Assembly: GCA_021781745.1 (NCBI GenBank)
Contig: JAJXWH010000018.1
Span: 1 to 64,000 of the forward strand
Direction: 5' to 3'
DNA: 64,000 nt
DNA from: Bacillota bacterium
Lineage (GTDB): Bacteria > Bacillota > Clostridia > Clostridiales > Clostridiaceae
The position numbers and the translations under genes were made by a program. The notes under the pieces are model-generated. The model ran no database searches, was not told where the DNA came from, and saw only the letters and a list, made by a program, of their open reading frames with translations. Of this stretch, positions 1 through 7,611 are shown one piece after another; the first letter of the stretch is position 1; the number at the start of each line of letters is the position of its first letter.

Positions 1-130
<130 letters not shown>

Positions 131-347
131 AAAGTGAAACTTAATTTAGATGAAGTTTACCTTCAGCTAAATTTTAGTTAAACTTATCCAATCGGAAAAG
201 TTTAATCTTAGCTTACTCAAATAAAGAATTGCTGGTTTACTTAAATGTATTTATTATATTCTGTTCAATTTTCAAAGACCAATTTTTCTTTCTTACCACT
301 ATTGTTGTAATGTTTTGTTGTTATCTGTCGTTTCTGACAGCTTATTT
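131..347 (-). other. rRNA operon leader with boxA-like element
   Basis: Transcribed leader between the proximal rRNA promoter and mature 16S. Positions 280-261 read GGTCTTTGAAAATTGAACAG on the minus strand, the boxA-like antitermination/processing motif usual in clostridial rrn leaders. Positions 325-340 form a small hairpin (CTGTC/GACAG). Plus-strand reading frames here resemble nothing and are ignored. Confidence 0.7.
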
Positions 348-376
348 AGTATATCATCGCTTTCAAGGCTTGTCAA
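348..376 (-). promoter_or_regulatory. rRNA promoter, proximal
   Basis: On the minus strand there is TTGACA (376-371), a 17-nt spacer, then TATACT (353-348). It is a near-perfect housekeeping sigma promoter upstream of 16S, as expected for rrn P2. Confidence 0.85.
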
Positions 377-466
377 TAACTTTTTCAAAAAACTTTTTGA
401 ACTTCATTTTTACGAGTTCTTTCTAGTTTTAAGCTACTGATTTTGCGTCTCTCAGCGAGGAATTAC

Positions 467-495
467 ATCATACCATCACTACTTACACTTGTCAA
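467..495 (-). promoter_or_regulatory. rRNA promoter, distal
   Basis: On the minus strand there is TTGACA (495-490), a 17-nt spacer, then TATGAT (472-467). It is the second consensus promoter of the tandem pair, 119 bp upstream of the first. Confidence 0.82.
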
Positions 496-1007
496 CAACT
501 TTTCAGAAATCTTTTAAAACCTTATTTAAAAATCTTTATCGACTTCTTTCGAGTTATTTATGTATCTCAGCGACGTGTTTTATCTTAACATCTCTTATAT
601 GCTCTTATTTATTATGTTTTCGCTATTATCTAAAATTATTCTTGGATTCTATAATAATTCTTTATTATTCGAACTATTATGCATGATGATACGCTAGATA
701 GAGTTGCTGTGTCTAATCATCTAAAATACCTGATATGATTCATCCACTAGATTAAATCTTACATAACCCCCCGCCATTTATTTGGTGCGCTTATATAATA
801 AGACATTTTTATCCACAGAAAATAAATTTACAGCTTTATCGTATTCTCATCTTGCATCTGTTACTGAATAGGGTTATGAAAACATATTAGCTAAATTAAA
901 GGTACACATTAATACAAATTGTAACTCCCCCTGCGTCGTATTTCACGACCCCCTTCCATTGTCTCAAAACTCCAGATGAGCAGAAGCTATTAATTTTTTT
1001 ATTATAT
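496..1007. other. Intergenic region upstream of the rRNA operon
   Basis: No gene is supported. The segment is AT-rich up to about 740. It then has three unusual C-runs (G-runs on the minus strand) near 767, 927 and 950. The last two flank a 5-bp hairpin, GTCGT/ACGAC, at about 934-948. No T-tract follows the hairpin on the minus strand, so it is a weak candidate for the terminator of the diguanylate cyclase gene. Confidence 0.5.
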
Positions 1008-2375
1008 CTATTTAATATAAATAAAATACTTGGTATCCTCATTCTGTAAATGACCAATCATTACCTCATCCACAATGAATGAAAGAAGTGCTACTGGCTT
1101 TACTTCACCTCTTTTGTAATCATCTTTTATCTGCAATAATTTGTCTATAAGGCTCTTGTGTTCGTCAGCATGAAAACTGAATTCTGAATATTGGATGTCA
1201 AACAGGTATTTATCCTCATATTCAAAATGGTCTTTTATATGCCTCGTCAGAAGTTCCAGAACCGGCATTATTTCTTGATATTCTTTATTTTCATGAATTA
1301 TCCCAATCAATTGCTTTGCAATCATATTTATATCCATATGCTGATTATCTATTTCTTTATTTCCAATCAAGGATTCTCTTTTAAGATCAAGGCATTCTCC
1401 CATATCGTGAAATTTTTCGTTTCCATCTGATGCTACAACTTGGTTTCTCCCCCCTTGTTTTGCACGGTAAAGAGAATCATCCATGCGCCTATACCAATTT
1501 TTAAAGGACTCATATCTTAATCTTTCTGCAACACCAATGCTCACTGTTTGCTTTCCCGTAACAGGGTGATGCTTCTCTTCAATAGCTGCGCGGATTTTTT
1601 CAGCCTTAAAAGTAGCCGCCTTTATATCAGTATATGGCATTAGAACAACAAATTCCTCGCCTCCAAGACGTACAAAAAGCTCCGACTGATCCTTTACATT
1701 ATTTGTGGTTTTTGCAGTAAGCTTTAGTACCTCGTCTCCTATCGGATGTCCCCATGTATCATTAACATTCTTAAAATGATCAATATCTAGTATTGCCATA
1801 GAAATAGGCTCATTAAGCTTATCAGCCTTTTCCATTTTTTCTGCAATGATAGTATCGAAAAAATGTCTGTTATATACACCAGTCAGCTGATCATGATAAC
1901 TTAAATACTCTAATTCCTCTGCCCTTTTCCTTTCATTTTCTAATGCTAGATTTTTTTCTTTATAAGCCAATTCAAGTTCTTCTCTTATATTCTGAAGTTC
2001 ATCTTCATACTCTATTCGTTTATTCATTCTTACTAAAACACAGTTAATAAATTCACCATCTTCACTGCTTCCATTTAATAAAACTGGTATGTCAAAACCA
2101 TTTTTATTTTTAAAAGTAAGATATAGCTCTTCTACTATACCAGTAATAGAAATATTAACAAGGAACAGGGAATGAAACAGCATTTTACTTGCAACAGATA
2201 AAAATTCTTCTATGTGCTTATTAATTACATCCCCATATTCATATTCAATCATTTCTAAGAATTTCTTATTTGCATCTGTTATAATACCTTGATTGTTAAG
2301 TAAAATATAGCCGCACGGTATATTTTCAAATATAGAATTAATAGTAATCACCTCATCTATATATTTTGTCAACAT
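1008..2375 (-). CDS. PAS-GGDEF-hemerythrin protein (probable diguanylate cyclase with diiron sensor)
   Basis: A 455-aa soluble protein. Residues about 10-120 look like a PAS sensor; 124-157 are a coiled-coil linker leading into YLSYHDQLTGVYNR, the usual GGDEF start. The active-site motif GGEEF is at 238-242. The RxxD inhibitory site expected at 229-232 reads DQSE, so product feedback is probably lost. Residues 335-455 are a bacteriohemerythrin domain with all seven expected diiron ligands: H346, H383, E387, H402, H406, H442, D447. It should make cyclic di-GMP in response to a PAS ligand and to O2 or NO at the diiron site (inferred). The start overlaps the 3' end of the upstream RsbQ-like gene by 7 bp, so the two are translationally coupled. 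Confidence 0.9.
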   Translation of the reverse strand: MLTKYIDEVITINSIFENIPCGYILLNNQGIITDANKKFLEMIEYEYGDVINKHIEEFLSVASKMLFHSLFLVNISITGIVEELYLTFKNKNGFDIPVLLNGSSEDGEFINCVLVRMNKRIEYEDELQNIREELELAYKEKNLALENERKRAEELEYLSYHDQLTGVYNRHFFDTIIAEKMEKADKLNEPISMAILDIDHFKNVNDTWGHPIGDEVLKLTAKTTNNVKDQSELFVRLGGEEFVVLMPYTDIKAATFKAEKIRAAIEEKHHPVTGKQTVSIGVAERLRYESFKNWYRRMDDSLYRAKQGGRNQVVASDGNEKFHDMGECLDLKRESLIGNKEIDNQHMDINMIAKQLIGIIHENKEYQEIMPVLELLTRHIKDHFEYEDKYLFDIQYSEFSFHADEHKSLIDKLLQIKDDYKRGEVKPVALLSFIVDEVMIGHLQNEDTKYFIYIK

Positions 2376-3166
2376 AAATACTGTAAAATAATATCTGCAG
2401 TTTCCTTGGGGCTACTAATATTCGGATAATGACCTTTTGTATCCATAACCCTAAGAATACTGTTTTTTAAATTTTCATGAAGATAATTTGCAGCTTCAAT
2501 TGGGACTACACTATCTTCTGAACATTGTATTATTAATGATGGCACTGTCAGTTTCGGTAAATCGCACCTATGATCTGATAAAAAGGTAGCTTTTGCAAAA
2601 TCTCTCATTATAAATGAATTTTCTTTACAAAAAGTTTCTTTGAGATGGTCTGCTAACATAGGCTGCTCTGGAGCATTAATTAGCGCTGCAGCGTTCATAG
2701 TAGCCCATCCTATAAAGTTCATTTCCATCATTTTAAGCAGCTCTTTTACATCATTTTCACCAAATCCTCCAAAGTAGTCAGGTTTGTCATTAAGATATCT
2801 CGATGAAGGACAAATCATTACTAATGTTTTAAAATACTCCGGTTTCTCAATCGCTGCCAAAAGTCCAATCATTCCACTTACAGAATGTCCTATAAAAACC
2901 ACTGAGCCTAAGTCTAATTCATCTAAAATTTCCAAAATATCTTTTGAATAACCTTCAAGGTTTTTATACCTTTCTTCATCATATGCTGACATATCTGATT
3001 TTCCAGAACCAACATAATCAAATAGCACTATTCTATTATCTTTTTCAAAATATGGAATTAAAAAATCCCATATTTTTTGATCACAACCAAAACCATGTCC
3101 AAACACAATTGTAGTTTTACCACCACCAATTATTTTAACATTATTTCTAGCTTGAATATTATTCAT
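2369..3166 (-). CDS. RsbQ-like alpha/beta hydrolase
   Basis: A 265-aa hydrolase of the RsbQ/KAI2/D14 type. S95 (GHSVSG), D218 (CSEDSVVP) and H246 (TKGHYP) form the catalytic triad, each one residue off B. subtilis RsbQ numbering as I recall it. The segments FGHGFGCDQ, LFDYVGSGKSD and YLNDKPDYFGGF also match RsbQ closely. In Bacillus, RsbQ activates the PAS domain of phosphatase RsbP in the SigB energy-stress branch. Here the partner gene encodes a PAS-GGDEF-hemerythrin protein, so the hydrolase probably makes or delivers a ligand for that PAS domain. An upstream in-frame TTG at 3181 overlaps the GGAGG site; the ATG at 3166, 8 nt after it, is the likely start. Confidence 0.9.
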   Translation of the reverse strand: MNNIQARNNVKIIGGGKTTIVFGHGFGCDQKIWDFLIPYFEKDNRIVLFDYVGSGKSDMSAYDEERYKNLEGYSKDILEILDELDLGSVVFIGHSVSGMIGLLAAIEKPEYFKTLVMICPSSRYLNDKPDYFGGFGENDVKELLKMMEMNFIGWATMNAAALINAPEQPMLADHLKETFCKENSFIMRDFAKATFLSDHRCDLPKLTVPSLIIQCSEDSVVPIEAANYLHENLKNSILRVMDTKGHYPNISSPKETADIILQYLC

Positions 3167-3246
3167 ATTCAGTACCTCCAATTTTAAGCCCTAAAAACTC
3201 ATACCAAGATTCTTTATGTTATTATCTTATTTTTTATATTCAGTTT

Positions 3247-5052
3247 CTATTTGGTTAAATTTATAAGTATACATTTGTACAGTAAAAATTCTATTTCTTT
3301 CTTTAGTCTAACAAGCTGTTCGGAACTCATGTTTTCGAGTTCTTTTTGGCTGCTTGTAAATTCTTCACTTATTTCATTAAATAGTGCTAATATTTCTTCC
3401 TTATTACTTTCTTTTAATTCATCTATATGTTTTCTTATTGAATTCTCAACATTATTAGCCCAGTTATCTATTGCAGTCATTGATATTTCCTCTATTTTGT
3501 TCTGCCAAGTCAAAGAATCATAAAGGAAAAATATCGAATCTGTAAATACATTTAAGGACTCTGTAATCCCCTTTAAAGATGTCGCTCTTATTGTTTTCAA
3601 TAAATTCTTTAAATTATTATTTGTTTCTCCAAGGGTTGATCTTTCAAAAACATCTACAAGTTTCTTCAAGTTTTTGCTAGAAGCATAGCCCTTTTCAACT
3701 TCCCCTACTTTTCCTTTATATGCTTTCCTAAACATTTCGCTGGTAGCTCGTCCAACAGCATCTCCTCTATGTTTTTCAATAATTCCATCTACTACTTCAC
3801 TATAAGAAGGAGTATTTATCTTAACACTTTCTTTTAACTTAATGATTTCCGCATTTAGCATATTTTCAATGCTTCTATCTAAACTAATTACTTCATCTTC
3901 AATATAAGTATTTAGATTTTCAGTTTCTTCATTTGTAAGCTTTGGTACAAAGTAATGCTGCATTAATGTAAAAGTTTCTTCCTTCTTGGACCATTTACTT
4001 TCGTCATAAATATATTTACAAATATCTTCTTTTATTTTTAAATCGGATTTAGCTATTAGTTTGATAGACTTTAGCTTTATTTTTGTAAATCCATCTTCTA
4101 TAACTTCTAAGATTTTTTCTTTTTGATTTAAAAATTCTTTTATTATATTAACTTTTTCTTCAGCAGTTTCTTTTTCACATTCTATATCTGCAATTCTTGA
4201 ATTTATTTTTATATCACATTCACGCAAGATATAATCTTGATAACTTTTTAATGTTTCTGAAAGCTCTTCCTTTTTACTAGGATCAGTAACTTTTTCATAA
4301 ATATAATCCCAAAGCATATCTGCACTTGGATTTTTTTCGCTATTACTTTCTATCAAAAATAATTCAACGTCCTTATGAAGACATTCATTAACACTTTTTG
4401 TAATTTCACTAATCCTCTTATTGTCTTTTGTAATATCCTGAGGACACATATTTACAGCTAATATCACTTCTACATTATCATTTATAACTTCTCCAACAAA
4501 TTTTAAAAACTGAAAATCATCATCTCCAATTCCACTTCTATAAGAGACAACATAAACAATGAAATCACTTTCTGGAATAAATTCCTTTAGGACTTCTTCA
4601 TGTCTATCAATTAAAGAACCATAACCAGGTGTATCAAAAAGTCTCATTCCCTCGTATTTTGAATCCTTACATGGCCCAATATATCTTAATCTATTTAAAT
4701 TTGCACTAGGTTTTAATGTTAAATCAGCAAATTTATCGCTATTTAAAATTTCCATGCTAAAGTCATTATTTATAGCTACTAAGGTTTCTTCATAGTTATT
4801 TCCAATAATAACTTCAGTAACAACACCTGTTGTTGGCTTTACACTTTCAGATAGTATTTTTTTATTAAATATGCTATTTATTAATGCACTTTTTCCTGAA
4901 CTTGTCTCACCTAACATAACTACATAATGAGCTGGATTTATTATTCTATTTTTAATTAATAAATTTCTAGCTTTTATATCATCATTTTCAAGGGCATCAA
5001 CAACTTTATCAATTCTCTTCTGCCTTTCTACACAGCTTTTAAATATGTCCAT
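3247..5052 (-). CDS. Dynamin-like GTPase (DLP-C)
   Basis: A 601-aa large GTPase of the bacterial dynamin-like family. The P-loop GETSSGKS is at 48-55, the switch I region TTGVVTEV follows at about 74, the G3 box FDTPGYGS is near 138, and AVNMCPQD is a candidate G4. The remainder is mostly charged helix, fitting a stalk. I see no clear membrane-spanning paddle, unlike DLP-B. It is the last gene of a four-gene operon, starting 2 bp after the DLP-B stop with its own AAGGAG site. Dynamin-like proteins remodel or tether membranes as heteromeric pairs in other bacteria; the role here is unknown. No terminator is obvious before the RsbQ-like gene. Confidence 0.82.
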   Translation of the reverse strand: MDIFKSCVERQKRIDKVVDALENDDIKARNLLIKNRIINPAHYVVMLGETSSGKSALINSIFNKKILSESVKPTTGVVTEVIIGNNYEETLVAINNDFSMEILNSDKFADLTLKPSANLNRLRYIGPCKDSKYEGMRLFDTPGYGSLIDRHEEVLKEFIPESDFIVYVVSYRSGIGDDDFQFLKFVGEVINDNVEVILAVNMCPQDITKDNKRISEITKSVNECLHKDVELFLIESNSEKNPSADMLWDYIYEKVTDPSKKEELSETLKSYQDYILRECDIKINSRIADIECEKETAEEKVNIIKEFLNQKEKILEVIEDGFTKIKLKSIKLIAKSDLKIKEDICKYIYDESKWSKKEETFTLMQHYFVPKLTNEETENLNTYIEDEVISLDRSIENMLNAEIIKLKESVKINTPSYSEVVDGIIEKHRGDAVGRATSEMFRKAYKGKVGEVEKGYASSKNLKKLVDVFERSTLGETNNNLKNLLKTIRATSLKGITESLNVFTDSIFFLYDSLTWQNKIEEISMTAIDNWANNVENSIRKHIDELKESNKEEILALFNEISEEFTSSQKELENMSSEQLVRLKKEIEFLLYKCILINLTK

Positions 5053-5054
5053 TA

Positions 5055-6824
5055 TTATTTCTCCTTATATTCTTCTATTAATTTCATTAAGATTTTTGAA
5101 TCCTCTTCAAATTCCAAAGTATGCTCATTATTATAGTCAGCCTCATATTGCTTTTCTATATTTTCAATATCATCTTTAAAATTCTTTTCTAAATTAATTC
5201 TCAATTCTTTCATAGAAGCATCTATTTCCTGCTGTTTAGCCATTAAATCTCCAATAATTTCTTCCTTTAAATATTTTTCTAGATCTTCTATCATTGGCTC
5301 TAAATCTTTTAAAGTATAATTTGCTCTATTTTCAATTATTTTCTTTTTCATAAGATCTCCAATTAGTGAAAATGTCAAGCTTATTCCCATACCTACAAGT
5401 ATTCCTGCTGGTCCTCCAAGGATTCCAACCGCTCCAATAGTACCTACCAATCCCGTTGATACTCCAAGTACTGTTGGAAGTGATTTTTCATATTTTATTG
5501 AACTCTTTTTATTGAAAAATGATATATTTTCATACCTTCCATCAAAGCTCTTTATTTTTATGCCTTCAAGTTCAGTGTTAATATTTTTTATAAATGCACC
5601 GATATTGGCCAAAACTTCCTCCATTATATCATTTATAGCTTTATCAGATGTTTCCCTATATATTAAGCTCAGCCTGCTTCCATCAACTATTCCTTTATTA
5701 ATAATTCTTCTAAGTTCAATTTTCAAATTCTCTATATTTTCTTTTATTATCTTTAAAGAATTATCTACAATATTACCCATTTCTTCTTCAACATATGCTC
5801 TACAGCTTCTTATTTTTCTTTTATTTTCTGAGAGTATATCTTTAATTTCTTTAATTCTTTCTTCTTTTTCTATTTCATTTTGTTCACCTTCATTTAATGC
5901 CAGAGTTTTATAAGTATCTATTTGAGCACCAACACTTTTTAAAGTTTCATCAATTCTCAACTTTAAGGCCTTTATTAGATCTTCATTATACTCTTTTGAA
6001 ATATTCTTTATTAATTCTATTACCTTAACTATTCCAGAATTATTATAGGCTGCTTCATCCTTAGTAAATTTTCCTTTAACTGCTTCATAAACATTTACAA
6101 TGTTTACAGCTATATCTCTTTCATCATTATGAGCATAACTTATACTGCTCAATACACCTTCGTTATGCTCTCTTGCTTCATTGGCATCCTCTAAACTTTC
6201 ATCATTCCACTTGTTTTGAACAAAAATAGTATTAGAAAGCTTTGGCCACAAAGCATTTATGAAATTTTTTTCAGTTCTTGTAATAGGAGGGTTTGTCCTA
6301 ATCATGAAAATTCCAGCTGCTAATCTTTCTACATATTCTAAAGTAGTTTTTTGATTTTGCGGAGTTAAACTCCCAACTCCTGGCAAATCCACAAGAACAA
6401 TATCTTCTTTTAAAACTTCACTTTTATTATGTAACACTATTTTAGATACTTTAAGATTATTAGCTTCGTTATAATCATTATGTACATACTTTTCTAATTC
6501 TTGTATTTTTATAATACTTTTATTACCATCAAAGAAATATACAATAGCCTCATCTGTATTTTCTCCGTACCGAATTTCAACTGGTACGCAAGTTGTTTCA
6601 TCAACATCAGTAGGTAAGGTATTGTCTTCCATTAAAATAGAATTTAAAAAACTACTTTTTCCTGCTCCTTGGATTCCTAGTACAGGCACGATTATTTCTC
6701 TTTTATTTAAGTTCTCAAGAAAATGATTAAAGTATTCTGTGTAATTTATCTCTTGATTATTATTAAGATATTTTTCCATTAACTTATTGAATCTTTCATC
6801 TTTTATCAAATCAATATATGCCAT
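5055..6824 (-). CDS. Dynamin-like GTPase with hydrophobic paddle (DLP-B)
   Basis: A 589-aa dynamin-family GTPase. G1 is GIQGAGKS at 50-57, followed by the conserved ETTCVPVEIRYG region and the G3 box VDLPGVGS near 145. Residues about 450-491 are a long Gly-rich hydrophobic hairpin-like segment, just where bacterial dynamins carry the membrane-inserting paddle. Charged coiled coil lies on both sides. It sits between the coiled-coil gene (6-bp gap) and DLP-C (2-bp gap), which suggests co-translation and a shared complex. It probably acts at the inner face of the cytoplasmic membrane. Confidence 0.82.
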   Translation of the reverse strand: MAYIDLIKDERFNKLMEKYLNNNQEINYTEYFNHFLENLNKREIIVPVLGIQGAGKSSFLNSILMEDNTLPTDVDETTCVPVEIRYGENTDEAIVYFFDGNKSIIKIQELEKYVHNDYNEANNLKVSKIVLHNKSEVLKEDIVLVDLPGVGSLTPQNQKTTLEYVERLAAGIFMIRTNPPITRTEKNFINALWPKLSNTIFVQNKWNDESLEDANEAREHNEGVLSSISYAHNDERDIAVNIVNVYEAVKGKFTKDEAAYNNSGIVKVIELIKNISKEYNEDLIKALKLRIDETLKSVGAQIDTYKTLALNEGEQNEIEKEERIKEIKDILSENKRKIRSCRAYVEEEMGNIVDNSLKIIKENIENLKIELRRIINKGIVDGSRLSLIYRETSDKAINDIMEEVLANIGAFIKNINTELEGIKIKSFDGRYENISFFNKKSSIKYEKSLPTVLGVSTGLVGTIGAVGILGGPAGILVGMGISLTFSLIGDLMKKKIIENRANYTLKDLEPMIEDLEKYLKEEIIGDLMAKQQEIDASMKELRINLEKNFKDDIENIEKQYEADYNNEHTLEFEEDSKILMKLIEEYKEK

Positions 6825-6830
6825 TGTAAG

Positions 6831-7553
6831 TTATCTCCTCTTCCCAAAAAGTCTAGCGAAGAATGATTTATTTCCCCATTCTACCTCTTCTTGAATATAT
6901 TCTATCTTCTCATTAAGTTCATTTTCTAACTTGTTTATTAAATCTATTATAATATCCTTATCTTGAATTTTATCATCAACAATCTTAATTTTCCCTAAAA
7001 TCAAACTCTTACTGCTATCAATATTATTTCCAATAGATCTCTCTAATGACTGAACTTTTCCTTCTATAGATTCTTCTAAAGCGTCAACTTTTCCTTCTAA
7101 GGATTTTTCAACTGATTCCACCTTTTCTTCAATTTTGTCTACATGGATTTCATCTATTTTACTAAGAATTGTTTCTCTGTTATTAGCAGCATCCTTTACT
7201 ACTTTAAGTCCTAAGATAGCTAAACGTTCTTCTATAGATTCAAATAATACCTTATTTTGCTCTACTAAACTCTTTTTAATTGCTTCATCAATAGTTGTCT
7301 GTATAGATTTTGTTATTTTTTGAATACTGTTATTTAACTCTTCAAGCTTTTCCTCAAATTCTTCTTCTTGAAATTCCTGAAAGTTACCCTTTAAATCGCT
7401 AATTTTCTTTTCAACTGGCTTTAATTTATCCACAAACTCTTCTGACATATTTCTAGATACTTTGGAAATTAAATTTATCATATCATCTTGTATTTCGCTC
7501 ATTATATTCTTTGTAACTTCATCACTTTGAATTAAAATTGACTTTTCTTCCAT
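6831..7553 (-). CDS. Coiled-coil protein of the dynamin operon
   Basis: A 240-aa, highly charged, almost entirely helical protein with no recognised enzymatic domain. It has heptad-like repeats (EEKVESVEKSLEGKVDALEE and neighbours at about 140-180), long enough for a rod or adaptor. The C-terminus is basic and aromatic (KSFFARLFGKRR), a possible short membrane-binding amphipathic helix. The longer in-frame ATG at 7592 lacks a good ribosome binding site; the ATG at 7553 follows AAGGAG by 6 nt and is preferred. Being sandwiched between GTPase genes suggests it bridges or recruits them, but this is inference. Confidence 0.75.
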   Translation of the reverse strand: MEEKSILIQSDEVTKNIMSEIQDDMINLISKVSRNMSEEFVDKLKPVEKKISDLKGNFQEFQEEEFEEKLEELNNSIQKITKSIQTTIDEAIKKSLVEQNKVLFESIEERLAILGLKVVKDAANNRETILSKIDEIHVDKIEEKVESVEKSLEGKVDALEESIEGKVQSLERSIGNNIDSSKSLILGKIKIVDDKIQDKDIIIDLINKLENELNEKIEYIQEEVEWGNKSFFARLFGKRR

Positions 7554-7611
7554 ACTGTACTCCTTTTCTCCTTGTCTATCTAATATCTTCATAGCTTATA
7601 AATATGCCTCT

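Noticed and set aside
229..686. Two 65-codon plus-strand reading frames upstream of 16S rRNA
   Set aside because: They overlap the rRNA leader and promoters, have no ribosome binding sites and encode Phe/Leu/Tyr-rich translations typical of AT-rich non-coding DNA.
5512..5913. 133-codon plus-strand frame inside the dynamin operon
   Set aside because: Antisense to DLP-B; Ser/Ile/Leu-rich shadow of a charged coiled coil.
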